Of a stretch of 64,000 bases of DNA, positions 1 to 9,355 are shown piece by piece (within the stretch, counting starts at the first letter, position 1; every line of letters starts with the position of its first letter). The translations under genes and the position numbers were made by a program. Source of the stretch: a virus; IMG/VR virus record IMGVR_UViG_3300025012_000002, positions 62,001 through 126,000 of that record; one strand, 5' to 3'. The notes beneath the pieces were generated by a model, which saw nothing but the letters and a program-made list of their open reading frames with translations, did no database searches and was not told the DNA's origin.

Positions 1-2325
1 TATTCGTTATTATGCAATCTTCCTAAATTACCATTCACACTCCCCATTGATCAAGTTAAATCCTGTGGGATAAATCTAATAGCTTTAATAGAGCAAATGC
101 CCAATCTTAAACTTATAATTGCTATAGGAGATTATCCTCAGAAATTTTTCTTAGGAAAAGCTCAGCCCAAAAAGACCAGAGGGGAATTATTTAAGAAAAA
201 TAATCTGAATATTTTTCCTATATATGATATTGAATACGTTCTTAATAATAAGAATGAAATAGAAATATTTAATAATGATTTAATAAAAGCACGTAAAATA
301 GTTAATAATGAGATAAAATCAGGGCAGGATATTAAATTTTTGCTATGTAAAACTATAGAAGATTTAGAATATGCTAAACAAAAATTAAATGAAGCAGAAT
401 ACTATTCATTTGACATAGAGACTATAGGAGGAGATTATGGGTTAGATGCTTTTTCTCCACATAATAAGATTATGACGATAGGATTTACTACAGATAAATT
501 AGAGAGTTTTTGTATTCCAGTGGATCATCCAGAAACAATAGCAGACTATACAAAAGATATGGTAGTAAAATATTTAGATGAGATATTACATAATAATTCT
601 AAGCGTTTAGGCCACAATATTAAATTTGATATTAAAAATACCATGCAATTATTGGGATTGTCTAATATAGATGCTTATGCTGATACTATGCTAGCCAATT
701 CCCTGCTCGCACAAGGGGATGGTAGCTCTAATAATCTTAAACGTTTAGCAGTAGAATTATTAGGATACACAGAAAATTATTCTGTACTAAAAGACGGTGT
801 GGAGAATGATAAGATTCCATTAAATGATTTAGCACGATATAATTGTGAAGACACGCACAATACAATGCTAGTCTATAGTATACTAATGGAAAAACTTAAG
901 CAAGAAGAACTATACGATTTATTTTTTAGTGTAGTTATGCCCGGTAATGAAGTTCTTACCGAAATAGAATTAACTGGATCTAAAATAGATGTAGCGCAAG
1001 GTGTTAAATTACTCAAGCAGTATGAAGATAGTAAAAATCAGCTACTAGGAAACTTATACGAACCGGGAAGATTTAGGGCAATTAAAAAATTAGGCGCAGA
1101 GCTATACCCAGAAAAAGAAAATGAAATACAAAGATGGACATATAATGAGTATATAAATGGGCAGAATTCTTTTATTAAGTCGGTTAAGCTACTAACTGAA
1201 TTTGAAAAAATGAAAGCAGAGGACTTTTTTAATATTAATTCTAGTAATGATATAGCTAATTTTATATATGATGAGTTAAAATTAAAATGCCCAAAATTAA
1301 CTGATACAGGTAAAAGATCTGTTGACGTTGATTCTCTTAAGAAGTTAGAAAATCAAAGTTCATTTGTAGCAGACTTATTGGCATATAGAAAATACGAGAA
1401 GGCTATAGGAACGTATATAACACCATTAACACAAGATCATTTAAAAAATGATGGTAAAATACATTGTAATTATAATCAAGCTGTAACAGCTACAGGCCGC
1501 AGCTCATCCAGCACACCAAATCTTCAAAACGTACCCTCTAGGGGGGATATGGGAAAAGAAATTAAGAAAATGTTTGTTCCCTCTCATCCTGATTGGTATA
1601 TATTACAGGCCGATTATTCTCAGATAGAATTAAGAATAGCTGCTATAATAGCTAATGAGACAAATATGCTGCAGGCTTATATTGAAGACAAAGATATTCA
1701 TAAAATAACACCGGCAACTATTTTTAATAAAAGAATAGAGGATATCACAAAAAAAGAAAGGCAGGCTGGGAAGTCAATAAATTTTGGACTAATTTATGGT
1801 ATGTCCGCTCAAGGTCTTGTAATATATGCGAAAAAAGGGTATGATACTGATTTTACATTAGAGCAAGCGGAAGAGATAAGAAATAAGTATTTTAAACTCT
1901 ATTCGGGCTTACCTGGATGGTATGGTAAGCTTTTGTCGGGTATACGTAAAACAGGGTATGTTAAGAATTTATTTGGCAGAAAACGTAAGATAGAGAATAT
2001 AAATTCAAATAATAAATATTTAAAAGGATCTGCTGAGCGTCAAGGGATCAATGCCCCTGTTCAGTCTTCAGCTTCAGATATGTTAATGTTAGCTCTATAT
2101 AATATTAATAAGTATTTTAAAATTAATAATATGAAATCTAGAATCATAAATACAGTGCATGACTCCATAATTTTAGAATGCCCTCCAGACGAACTAATGA
2201 GGACTGCTAAAGTAGTTAAAACAATTATGGAAAATGTACCAGTACCATTTGAAAAGCTTTGTCCAATTAAGGTTGATCTAGAGTACGGGAGAAACTGGGG
2301 TGAGCTAGAGCCCTTAAAAATATAA
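1..2325 (+). CDS. polA: DNA polymerase I family A with C-terminal end of a UDG-like domain (5' partial)
   Basis: Replicative family A DNA polymerase. The reading frame is open from base 1, so the gene starts outside the window and ATG at 97 is probably internal. Counting from that Met, residues 1-50 resemble the end of a family 4 uracil-DNA glycosylase (IIAIGDYPQKFFLG, then TRGELF, then FPIYDIEYVL). The 3'-5' exonuclease follows: FDIET near 105, GHNIKFD near 170, YNCEDTHNT near 248. Polymerase motif A is ADYSQIELR near 505, motif B RQAGKSINFGLIYG near 555 and motif C TVHDSIILE near 685. UDG-polymerase fusions are an inference from pattern; the polymerase call is secure. A promoter and the replication genes follow on the same strand. 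Confidence 0.93.
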   Translation, partial: YSLLCNLPKLPFTLPIDQVKSCGINLIALIEQMPNLKLIIAIGDYPQKFFLGKAQPKKTRGELFKKNNLNIFPIYDIEYVLNNKNEIEIFNNDLIKARKIVNNEIKSGQDIKFLLCKTIEDLEYAKQKLNEAEYYSFDIETIGGDYGLDAFSPHNKIMTIGFTTDKLESFCIPVDHPETIADYTKDMVVKYLDEILHNNSKRLGHNIKFDIKNTMQLLGLSNIDAYADTMLANSLLAQGDGSSNNLKRLAVELLGYTENYSVLKDGVENDKIPLNDLARYNCEDTHNTMLVYSILMEKLKQEELYDLFFSVVMPGNEVLTEIELTGSKIDVAQGVKLLKQYEDSKNQLLGNLYEPGRFRAIKKLGAELYPEKENEIQRWTYNEYINGQNSFIKSVKLLTEFEKMKAEDFFNINSSNDIANFIYDELKLKCPKLTDTGKRSVDVDSLKKLENQSSFVADLLAYRKYEKAIGTYITPLTQDHLKNDGKIHCNYNQAVTATGRSSSSTPNLQNVPSRGDMGKEIKKMFVPSHPDWYILQADYSQIELRIAAIIANETNMLQAYIEDKDIHKITPATIFNKRIEDITKKERQAGKSINFGLIYGMSAQGLVIYAKKGYDTDFTLEQAEEIRNKYFKLYSGLPGWYGKLLSGIRKTGYVKNLFGRKRKIENINSNNKYLKGSAERQGINAPVQSSASDMLMLALYNINKYFKINNMKSRIINTVHDSIILECPPDELMRTAKVVKTIMENVPVPFEKLCPIKVDLEYGRNWGELEPLKI

Positions 2326-2335
2326 AATATTTTTC

Positions 2336-2364
2336 TTGACTTCACAGTGAATATATGGTACATT
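2336..2364 (+). promoter_or_regulatory. sigma-70-like promoter for the SSB operon
   Basis: TTGACT at 2336-2341 and TACATT at 2359-2364 are separated by exactly 17 bp, between the polymerase stop and the next ribosome binding site. Predicted from sequence only. Confidence 0.65.
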
Positions 2365-2385
2365 GTTACTTATCGGAGAATTAAC

Positions 2386-2721
2386 ATGAATCTAGAAGAA
2401 CTTACATTAGAAATAGAAAAGAAAGGAAAGATCTGGGTTGGGGCTAAACAAGTAGCAGAGCGACTAGATGATCTTAAGAAAACTGTATTAGCCAAAGTTC
2501 AGACTGATCTAGAACTACGATCTAATGGAACAAAAATTTCAGAGTCAAAATTAGAAAGATTAGCATTAGCATCGCAAGAATATCAGCAGCATATAATAGA
2601 TATGTGTGCTGCTAAGAAGAACGAAAGAGAAGCTTTTATAGAATATGAAGCTTATAAAAATTTATTTGAGGCGACCCGTAGTACTATGGCAATGGAAAGG
2701 GCGAGGATGAATTTAATATAA
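2386..2721 (+). CDS. hypothetical helical protein upstream of SSB
   Basis: A 111-residue, charged, probably all-helical or coiled-coil protein that I do not recognise. The ATG at 2386 is chosen because CGGAGA lies 6 bases upstream; an in-frame GTG at 2347 overlaps the predicted promoter and is less likely. It sits between the polymerase and the SSB gene, 21 bases before the latter, so a role in replication or as an SSB partner is plausible but unproven. Confidence 0.7.
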   Translation: MNLEELTLEIEKKGKIWVGAKQVAERLDDLKKTVLAKVQTDLELRSNGTKISESKLERLALASQEYQQHIIDMCAAKKNEREAFIEYEAYKNLFEATRSTMAMERARMNLI

Positions 2722-2742
2722 AATATAAAAAGGAGGGGAATA

Positions 2743-3720
2743 ATGAAAATTGATATTGCTAGTATGAAAAAGTGGAGTGCCACAGAAAAGAATAATGGTA
2801 AGACTGAGACAGATTCATTATGGTGGACACCATCTCAGGGCGAGAATGAAATAAGATTTATAAATAATCCTGTTTCTGATATTAATACAATCGCAGCAAT
2901 GTATAAGCACTATAATGTTGGGCCAAATAACTGGTCTGTGTGGTGCCCAAAGTCTAATGGGCAATTCGATCCAAAGAAGGGAAGACCATCTAGAGATTGG
3001 AACGCTACGTGTCCTCTGTGTGATAGTGCTCATGAGCTATATAATTCTACTGCGCAGGAAGATAAGGCAATGTCCAATAGGATAAAAGCTACTCCTAGAT
3101 ATATATTTAATATAGTTGATCTCAAGGAGCCGGAGAAGGGAGTAAGATTATTCACATGCGCTCAGACGTTATACGAAATAATAATGAATGTTTGGGATGA
3201 GAAGCATGATCTATCTGACCCTGAAAAAGGTTATAATTTTATGATAGTTAGGGATGGCTCCCAGAAAGAGCCTAGATATTTTAAGAGTAAAAGAGCAGAC
3301 GATCCTTCTCCTATACAGAATAAAGAATGGTTAGATAAGATTATAGACCCATATGCTATGATTAAGCCTACATTTAAATCGTACGAAGATTTGTCTAGGA
3401 TGATGAAGGGGGATATGCTTTCTAAAGAGATTCCCCCAGTAGAACAACCGATAGTGGTACCTACAAAAATAGATGAGATACCTGAATTCTTTTCCATTAA
3501 AAAGGAAGATCCCCTAGTACAGAACGATCCTATTAAGAAGGAAGAGAAGAAATCCAAGAAGCAGCCTCCATGTTTTGGTGAATTTGATGAAACATCTGAA
3601 TTGTGTGAGAAATGTTCATGGGAAGGACTTTGTATAGAAAATTCAGAAAACAAATCAACAGAAGATTCTTCTGAATTGGATGATGAGGAAAAAGAAATAT
3701 TAGCTAGTTTGAAGAAGTAA
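2743..3720 (+). CDS. gp32-like single-stranded DNA binding protein
   Basis: A 325-residue protein that fits the T4 gp32 plan. An early WWTPSQGENEIRFI segment marks the start of the OB-fold core. A zinc-binding cluster with W-C-P (about residue 68) and CPLCD (about 94) follows, and then a Phe/Tyr-rich core. The C-terminal tail is acidic (DDEEKEILASL), which in gp32 binds replication partners. Unusually, before the tail there is a second Cys cluster (CFGEF, LCEKCSWEGLC; about residues 277-300), perhaps a second metal site. The RBS AGGAGGGG is strong. It would coat single-stranded DNA for the polymerase and RecA encoded nearby. Confidence 0.85.
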   Translation: MKIDIASMKKWSATEKNNGKTETDSLWWTPSQGENEIRFINNPVSDINTIAAMYKHYNVGPNNWSVWCPKSNGQFDPKKGRPSRDWNATCPLCDSAHELYNSTAQEDKAMSNRIKATPRYIFNIVDLKEPEKGVRLFTCAQTLYEIIMNVWDEKHDLSDPEKGYNFMIVRDGSQKEPRYFKSKRADDPSPIQNKEWLDKIIDPYAMIKPTFKSYEDLSRMMKGDMLSKEIPPVEQPIVVPTKIDEIPEFFSIKKEDPLVQNDPIKKEEKKSKKQPPCFGEFDETSELCEKCSWEGLCIENSENKSTEDSSELDDEEKEILASLKK

Positions 3721-3739
3721 ATAATTTTATTGGAGCTGT

Positions 3740-4090
3740 ATGAAACCCTGCGAAGCTAAAAGATTTATTAAAAATTATTTTGATGAGATTCCGGAAGGGG
3801 AGGACCCCGTAGCATATTTCATAAATTATTTTTATAATGAAAAAGGATTATCCCTAACAGAAATATCAGATTATATAATAGGAAACAAAAGTCACGCTAC
3901 TGTGCTAAGGCTGGCAAATACACACAAAATTCCTAGACAAATATCTGGTGGGAATGTATTTAAGTATAAAAAAGTTATGAGATGCTTATCTTGTAGTCAT
4001 ACTCAGGAATTATTTTTACTAAGTAGGAATGCAGTAAAGCATAAGAGTTTAGAGTTGAAATGTAAAAAATGTGGTGGGATATTAAAATAA
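3740..4090 (+). CDS. helix-turn-helix plus zinc-ribbon protein
   Basis: A 116-residue protein. The N-terminal half contains a helix-turn-helix-like stretch (LSLTEISDYIIGNKSHATVLR, interrupted here for length at about residues 38-58). The C-terminal half has a CLSC...CKKCGG zinc ribbon. It is probably DNA- or RNA-binding. It lies 20 bases after SSB in the same operon. No family name can be assigned. Confidence 0.65.
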   Translation: MKPCEAKRFIKNYFDEIPEGEDPVAYFINYFYNEKGLSLTEISDYIIGNKSHATVLRLANTHKIPRQISGGNVFKYKKVMRCLSCSHTQELFLLSRNAVKHKSLELKCKKCGGILK

Positions 4091-4106
4091 AGAGAGGAGG
4101 AAACAA

Positions 4107-4382
4107 ATGACAGTAAGTGAATCACTACAGTTAGTAAAAGCAATCAAGCAAAGGACAAATTCACTAGAAAAGCTCAGGGATCAGGTGTCTGTAAAGGAGA
4201 CATATTATTCTGCTACGAACAAGACATCTGAACCATTGTATAATGTGTTAGAGGTAGATAAGAAGTTGGTAGCCCTTAATCAGATATTGTTTACACTTGA
4301 GTCTGCTATAAAGCAGTCTAATGCTGTAACAAATTTAAATATTATTGTAAGTACAGATGATGTATTTGAGGCATTGAAATAA
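4107..4382 (+). CDS. hypothetical protein, helical
   Basis: A 91-residue helical protein with GAGGAGG 6 bases before the ATG. It resembles small phage proteins with two long helices and a short beta segment, but I cannot assign a function. It is co-directional with the SSB operon and is followed by a tRNA gene. Confidence 0.65.
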   Translation: MTVSESLQLVKAIKQRTNSLEKLRDQVSVKETYYSATNKTSEPLYNVLEVDKKLVALNQILFTLESAIKQSNAVTNLNIIVSTDDVFEALK

Positions 4383-4430
4383 CGTTAGACAGTGGGGGTT
4401 TATGGAAATAAATAACAAGGGATTTGTACT

Positions 4431-4583
4431 ATGAAAGTATCTAGTTGCTGTCAGGCAACATTTCGTATTAGTGGGATTGTAACTTTGTATCATATTTGTA
4501 ATAAGTGCAGTCAAGCATGTGACATCATTGAAAAACCAGATCTGTTAGTCTCTTTTTTGTGGCCACCATTAGAAAATAAATAA
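4431..4583 (+). CDS. small Cys-rich protein
   Basis: A 50-residue ORF with CC near residue 6 and C-x2-C (HICNKC) near 23-26, consistent with a tiny zinc ribbon. It has no strong ribosome binding site. The Cys spacing and its fit between the flanking genes support a real gene; the function is unknown. Confidence 0.45.
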   Translation: MKVSSCCQATFRISGIVTLYHICNKCSQACDIIEKPDLLVSFLWPPLENK

Positions 4584-4630
4584 TGACTGGTTATGTGCTA
4601 AACCTAAGTTTTGGCATAGATAGGTTAATG

Positions 4631-4699
4631 GCTTCTGTAGCTTAATCAAAGCCTCTACTTGTAGTAGAGAAGACGTAGGTTTGAATCCTACTGGGAGCT
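4631..4699 (+). tRNA. tRNA-Thr (UGU)
   Basis: It folds as a cloverleaf. The acceptor GCTTCTG pairs with TGGGAGC (with G-U wobbles). The anticodon stem CTCTA/TAGAG encloses loop CTTGTAG, giving anticodon UGU. The T arm is GTAGG-TTTGAAT-CCTAC. The D arm is short and lacks the usual GG, and CCA is not encoded, so maturation would need CCA addition (a CCA-adding enzyme is encoded at 34.6 kb). About 180 bases of AT-rich sequence without a clear gene follow. Confidence 0.75.
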
Positions 4700-4879
4700 A
4701 TAGCCGATAAGGAATATTAGATGGATATCATAGTACTTGGTTAGGGTTGTTGCAGACTTTTCGTTGTTGTTGAGCTGCTTTGCCCCAAAATTATTGTATA
4801 ATTGTAAATATGCCATACGGCTTGTTATATTTTCTATTTTAATATTCTTTCTATGCCAAATTTTTTTAAGGAGGTAACT

Positions 4880-4984
4880 ATGCAACTTATTAGCGCAATC
4901 GATTCAGCAGACTACGTGTGTAATGTTAAAAAGGATGGAGAAGACTTTATGCTGTTCATGAGAAAGCACTACCAATCAAAATGA
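4880..4984 (+). CDS. 34-residue leader-like protein
   Basis: A short ORF with a strong AAGGAGG ribosome binding site. Its stop overlaps the start of the gp47-like gene as ATGA, which implies translational coupling. No homology is recognised; it may be a true small protein or a coupling leader. Confidence 0.6.
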   Translation: MQLISAIDSADYVCNVKKDGEDFMLFMRKHYQSK

Positions 4985-6021
4985 AAATATTATTCTTTTC
5001 CGACCTACACGCACACCAATTTTCTGAATTTGCATATATTAATAATAATGGTATAAATTCAAGACTACAATACTGCCTTGATATTATCGACCAAATTAAA
5101 ATATATGCTATAGAAAATAATATTAAGTATGTGTGTTTTGCTGGCGATTTATTTCATACACGGCCTGCAGTAGATACACTTACACATAATCTTACGCTAA
5201 AAAAGATTATAGAATTATCTAATGAAATAGATAGGTTAATAATACTACCAGGTAATCACGATTCATATACCAAAAATACTGCGTATAATTCTTTAAAAAT
5301 ATTAGAGAGTATGGAAAATATAGAATTGTTAGATACGCATAAATGGTGTACCCTATCTAAAAATATAAGTGACTCTTTAAATAATGATTATATACAAATA
5401 CTATCATTAGAGCATACTGAACTAGTTGACGGGATTTTAGAAAAAGTTAAAGATAGATACTATTTAAATATATTATTATCCCATAACGATATAGTAGGCT
5501 CGCAGACCCCAGCAGGATATATATTCGAGGAGGGTTTAGATAGCAAAACATTATCAGATAATTTTGATTTTGTATTTAATGGGCATATACATAAATATCA
5601 ACAATTTCATCACAATGTATTTAATATAGGATCACTATTACACCAGGATTGGGGGGATAAGTGGCAGGATAAAGGCTTTTTAGTATTAGATATCGAAACT
5701 AAAAAAATTGATTTTATAAAAACAAAATATCCTGAATTTAGGGAAATAGATGAAAATGATGTTGACAAATACAGCGGAGATTGCTATAATTACTACAAGA
5801 TAAATTTTAATAAGGCACTAAAAGAAAGCGATATAAAAAATATAAAAGAGCAGTTTAAATTTTGTGTAATAAATTATAAATTGCAGAATGAAAATAAGAA
5901 ACGCACTAATATTGATTTAGATATGTCATGGGATAAGATATTAAAAACATACGTAAAAAATAGTAAAACAGAATTAGATAAAAAAGTATTGCTTAGTAAA
6001 GGAATGGGGATAATGAAATGA
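4981..6021 (+). CDS. gp47/SbcD-like recombination nuclease subunit
   Basis: A 346-residue calcineurin-like metallophosphoesterase. The metal-binding motifs are in order: FSDLHAHQF (about 6-14), GDLFHTRP (about 59), PGNHDSY (about 95), LLSHND (about 161) and NGHIHKYQ (about 200). This is the Mre11/SbcD arrangement. It should pair with the SMC-like ATPase at 6908-8830 to process double-strand breaks and initiate recombination-dependent replication, as T4 gp46/gp47 do. Three small genes separate the two subunits. Its start is overlapped by the preceding ORF. Confidence 0.9.
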   Translation: MKILFFSDLHAHQFSEFAYINNNGINSRLQYCLDIIDQIKIYAIENNIKYVCFAGDLFHTRPAVDTLTHNLTLKKIIELSNEIDRLIILPGNHDSYTKNTAYNSLKILESMENIELLDTHKWCTLSKNISDSLNNDYIQILSLEHTELVDGILEKVKDRYYLNILLSHNDIVGSQTPAGYIFEEGLDSKTLSDNFDFVFNGHIHKYQQFHHNVFNIGSLLHQDWGDKWQDKGFLVLDIETKKIDFIKTKYPEFREIDENDVDKYSGDCYNYYKINFNKALKESDIKNIKEQFKFCVINYKLQNENKKRTNIDLDMSWDKILKTYVKNSKTELDKKVLLSKGMGIMK

Positions 6022-6236
6022 GTAAAGTGTATTGTATAGATTGTGTATATTTTAGCCGCCACCAATATACGGCGGATTATTGTGCAGCTCCAACAGGAGA
6101 AGTTGTAACAGACTACATATATGGAGACTATAAAAAGTGCATTAATTTAACCATATATTCGGATGATTATCCTAATAAAAAAGATACTAATGGCTGTTCT
6201 TACTATAAGCGTAAATGGTGGAAGTTTTGGGTATGA
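6018..6236 (+). CDS. small Cys-rich protein
   Basis: A 72-residue protein with YCIDCVYF, YCAAP, KCINL and NGCSYYKRKWWKFW. This type of four-Cys small protein is common in phages and probably binds zinc. It overlaps both the upstream gene (ATGAG) and the downstream gene (ATGA), so it belongs to the gp47-gp46 transcript. The function is unknown. Confidence 0.7.
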   Translation: MSKVYCIDCVYFSRHQYTADYCAAPTGEVVTDYIYGDYKKCINLTIYSDDYPNKKDTNGCSYYKRKWWKFWV

Positions 6237-6646
6237 GAGTCACCCCAGAAAATATTATGAGTTTAAAAAATAATGAAGTGTTTATTTTTGGTGCAAATTT
6301 ACAAGGAATCCATGGACGAGGGGCTGCCAAAACTGCATTACAATGGGGCGCGGAAATAGGAGTAGGAGAAGGTTTATGCGGCAGCACATACGCATTGCCT
6401 ACAATAGAAAAATTACGCCCATATACACCATTATCTGTAGCAGCTATAGGACAGCATGTAGATACATTCATAAATGTTGCTAAAGAACGTAGAGATTTAA
6501 TTTTTCTTGTTACGGAAGTAGGTTGTGGGCTTTGTGGGTATGCACCGCAAGATATAGCTCCCCTTTTTAAGGATGCAATAGACTTAGAAAATGTTTATTT
6601 ACCCGAAAGATTTTGGGAGGCAATGAATGACATACCAGGAAGCTAA
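6233..6646 (+). CDS. macro-domain-like conserved phage protein
   Basis: A 137-residue protein with IFGANLQGIHGRGAA near the start, GSTYALPT, and LVTEVGCGLCGY later. Short conserved phage and bacterial proteins of this kind (A1S_2505-like) carry these motifs, and the glycine pattern recalls ADP-ribose-binding macro domains. The start is placed at 6233 because it gives an ATGA overlap with the upstream stop; 6215 is an in-frame alternative. A nucleotide-binding role is inferred. Confidence 0.7.
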   Translation: MRVTPENIMSLKNNEVFIFGANLQGIHGRGAAKTALQWGAEIGVGEGLCGSTYALPTIEKLRPYTPLSVAAIGQHVDTFINVAKERRDLIFLVTEVGCGLCGYAPQDIAPLFKDAIDLENVYLPERFWEAMNDIPGS

Positions 6647-6908
6647 GGAAACATGTCACGTAAGATCTGCTATATTTAGAAAAGGTGATCCAACGAAAAT
6701 ATACACAGAAGAAGACCTAGCCAAAAGTGCTTTTCCTGCATTAAATAAAAATAGAATCGGTACTATTGTCCCCAAGGTATACTGGAAGGATCATCCTGTT
6801 TCTTTAGATAGTAGAATTCCTGATATAGACAAACTATATAACGATTGGGAGGAATATGATCCTCGTGAGCAAGAAGAATGCTCTTCTTATAATGAGAAGC
6901 CCGCCTAA
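6627..6908 (+). CDS. conserved phage hypothetical protein
   Basis: A 93-residue protein with HVRSAIFRKGDP near the start and PKVYWKDHPV in the middle, ending acidic (DWEEYDPREQEE). It looks like a conserved small phage protein. The start overlaps the upstream gene, with GGGAGG as ribosome binding site, and the stop overlaps the next start by one base. The function is unknown. Confidence 0.7.
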   Translation: MTYQEAKETCHVRSAIFRKGDPTKIYTEEDLAKSAFPALNKNRIGTIVPKVYWKDHPVSLDSRIPDIDKLYNDWEEYDPREQEECSSYNEKPA

Positions 6909-8830
6909 TGAAATTACTTAGACTACAAGCCACTAATTTTATGCAATATAAAGACTTAGATATAGACTTTACTTCACAAGGTCTATGCTTAGTTCAGGGC
7001 GAAATTACAGATAGTGGATTTGCCACGTCAAATACTGCAGGTAAAACTACCGCATTTGTGCATGCCCCATTATGGTGCTTATTCGGAGAGACACTAAATG
7101 GATTAAAAGCCGATGATGTAATAAATGATGTAGAAAATAAAAAGTGTTCTGTAACACTAGTAATAGAAAATAAGGATACAAAATATTTTATACAACGTAA
7201 TCGTAAACATGACTTAGCTAAAAACAATTTGCAGTTAGCTATGTACGAAGACTACCCAGAACATTCTACTTACTTAACGAAATCATCAATGGCAGAAACC
7301 CAAGCTGAGATAAATAGATTATTTGATCTTGATTGGAATATATTTACTAACACAATTGTATTCGGTCAAGGTAATATTAAAAGATTCTCTGAGCTTACTG
7401 ATAAGGAGCGTAAAGAATTACTTGATAAAATACTGTCATTAGATGTCTTACAACAGTGGCAAGCTAAAACTAAAGAAACAATTAAGAATTTTAATACACA
7501 AATGTCTAATATAAACCGTGTACTAAACGATAATGAATTATCTTATAAAAATATTACAAATAAATTAGCGAATATAGATAATTCTACAGAAAATTATGAT
7601 AAAACTAAAAAAGAAAAGATAAAAAATATACAGAATGAAATAACAGAATTACAAGCTAAATTAAATGCTCAAAACAATTCTGAAATAGAAAAGCAAGCTC
7701 TTCTATTAGAAAAGATAAAAGTAAGATTAAATAAGACACTGGGGAGCGGAGATGCCTATATAAACGTACTTGATAAGATACATAAAATTGATATAGAAAT
7801 TAAAAAGGAAGAGTATAGTATAGCTGCCTTAAATAGGGATATAAAAATAATAAAAAATAAGATAGATAATATAGAAAACGATGGTAGAGACAACTGTGAT
7901 AGCTGTGGCCAAACTATAACAAAAGAAAGTACTGAACATTTTAAAGAAACATATATTACACAATTATCTACTGAAAATATGCTGCTGGTACAACATGTTC
8001 ATGCTAAGGAAGCTTTTATATTTGAAAAGCAGACGGCGGAAAAAGAAAAAACTAAAATACAAGAAACTCTTAGTAGTAGGAAAGAATATGAGGAGTATAA
8101 AAATTCTATAGAAAAGAATATAGCTTTGCACGAAGCTAATAAGAATGCTCAAGATCATATTAGAGCAACAATAGAACAAAAGCTTGAGAGTATAAATAAA
8201 ATTCAAGATGAAGAAGCTCCTTATTTAAAAATGAAAAAGGAATATGCTGAGGAGCTATCCATTATTAAGCTCACTATTGCTAATTGCGAGGTAGCTAAAG
8301 ATGGTTTATTAAAAGAAATAGAATATTATAAATTTTGGGAAACAGGATTTTCTAATACAGGAATTAAATCATTCTTATTAGATAGTATAGTCCCATTTTT
8401 AACTGAGAAAGCTAATTATTATTTAGATTTTTTAACGAATAGCGAAATAAAAATATTATTTGATACAACTACTGTGAATAAGTCTAATGATAAAGAAGTA
8501 GATAAACTTAGTATAAAACTATATAAGAACGGTAAAGAGTATGGATTTGAGAAGACATCTGGCGGGGAAAAGAAAAGAATTGATATATGTATTTCGCTAG
8601 CACTACAATCTCTATTGACTTCCAAATCAAATTGTGTTAATGTGGGTATATTCGATGAGATATTTGATAGTTTAGATGATGTAGGTATTGATTGTATCAT
8701 GAAATTGTTACAAGAAGAAATAAAGCATAAAGACAGTATATTTGTAATAAGCCATAATGATAATTTAAAAGAAAAATTCAATAATATTATTACAGTTAAG
8801 AAAAATAATGGAGTAAGTATAATTGAATAA
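6908..8830 (+). CDS. gp46/SbcC-like SMC-family ATPase
   Basis: A 640-residue ABC ATPase of the Rad50/SbcC/gp46 type. The Walker A region is SNTAGKTTAF (about residues 42-51), with Ala where Gly is usual. Long coiled coils flank a zinc hook, NCDSCGQT (about 330-337). The signature is TSGGEKKRID (about 550) and Walker B is IFDEIFDSLDD (about 585). It would form the nuclease-ATPase complex with the gp47-like protein at 4981-6021. Its last 8 bases overlap the resolvase gene. Confidence 0.92.
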   Translation: MKLLRLQATNFMQYKDLDIDFTSQGLCLVQGEITDSGFATSNTAGKTTAFVHAPLWCLFGETLNGLKADDVINDVENKKCSVTLVIENKDTKYFIQRNRKHDLAKNNLQLAMYEDYPEHSTYLTKSSMAETQAEINRLFDLDWNIFTNTIVFGQGNIKRFSELTDKERKELLDKILSLDVLQQWQAKTKETIKNFNTQMSNINRVLNDNELSYKNITNKLANIDNSTENYDKTKKEKIKNIQNEITELQAKLNAQNNSEIEKQALLLEKIKVRLNKTLGSGDAYINVLDKIHKIDIEIKKEEYSIAALNRDIKIIKNKIDNIENDGRDNCDSCGQTITKESTEHFKETYITQLSTENMLLVQHVHAKEAFIFEKQTAEKEKTKIQETLSSRKEYEEYKNSIEKNIALHEANKNAQDHIRATIEQKLESINKIQDEEAPYLKMKKEYAEELSIIKLTIANCEVAKDGLLKEIEYYKFWETGFSNTGIKSFLLDSIVPFLTEKANYYLDFLTNSEIKILFDTTTVNKSNDKEVDKLSIKLYKNGKEYGFEKTSGGEKKRIDICISLALQSLLTSKSNCVNVGIFDEIFDSLDDVGIDCIMKLLQEEIKHKDSIFVISHNDNLKEKFNNIITVKKNNGVSIIE

Positions 8831-9353
8831 AATCAAGCATTTATATGTAGGTATAGATCCTGGAATTGCTAATGGTGCAATTGCAATAATAGATAGTGAT
8901 AAAAATATCTTATACAATGCTAATTTGCCAACAACAGATAAACAAGTAAAACGTGTTAGTAAGAAAACAGGGAAGTCTGTTAATAGAAAAATGGCAGAGT
9001 TAGATATATATGCACTAAAAGACACAATAGCATCTTATGATATAACTACCATAACAGTGATTATCGAAAAAGTGCATGCCATGAACACGGCTGGGGAGAA
9101 GCAGGGTATAAGCAGTTCTGGTAGATTTATGAAAGCATGCGGGCTGATAGAAGGGTTATTAATAGGGATGGGGATAAAAGTTGAACTAATTTCACCGCAA
9201 GCGTGGAAGAAATCATTGGGGCTTCTTAAAAAAGAAAAGGAAGACTCAGTAAAATTAGCAGAGGAATTATTTGATGTGAAATTTAAATATAAATATCAGC
9301 ATAACTGTGCAGAAGCTTTGCTAATAGCATATTATGGGATGAGTTATATATAA
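8823..9353 (+). CDS. RuvC-like Holliday junction resolvase
   Basis: A 176-residue RNase H-fold nuclease with GIDPGIANGAIAII (catalytic Asp, about residues 10-23), VIIEKVHAM (Glu, about 80), PQAWKKSLG and NCAEALLIAYY near the end. This is the RuvC/phage resolvase pattern. The start is TTG at 8823, overlapping the stop of the gp46-like gene. It would resolve branched recombination intermediates made by RecA and the gp46/gp47 complex. Confidence 0.85.
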   Translation: MNKIKHLYVGIDPGIANGAIAIIDSDKNILYNANLPTTDKQVKRVSKKTGKSVNRKMAELDIYALKDTIASYDITTITVIIEKVHAMNTAGEKQGISSSGRFMKACGLIEGLLIGMGIKVELISPQAWKKSLGLLKKEKEDSVKLAEELFDVKFKYKYQHNCAEALLIAYYGMSYI

Positions 9354-9355
9354 AA

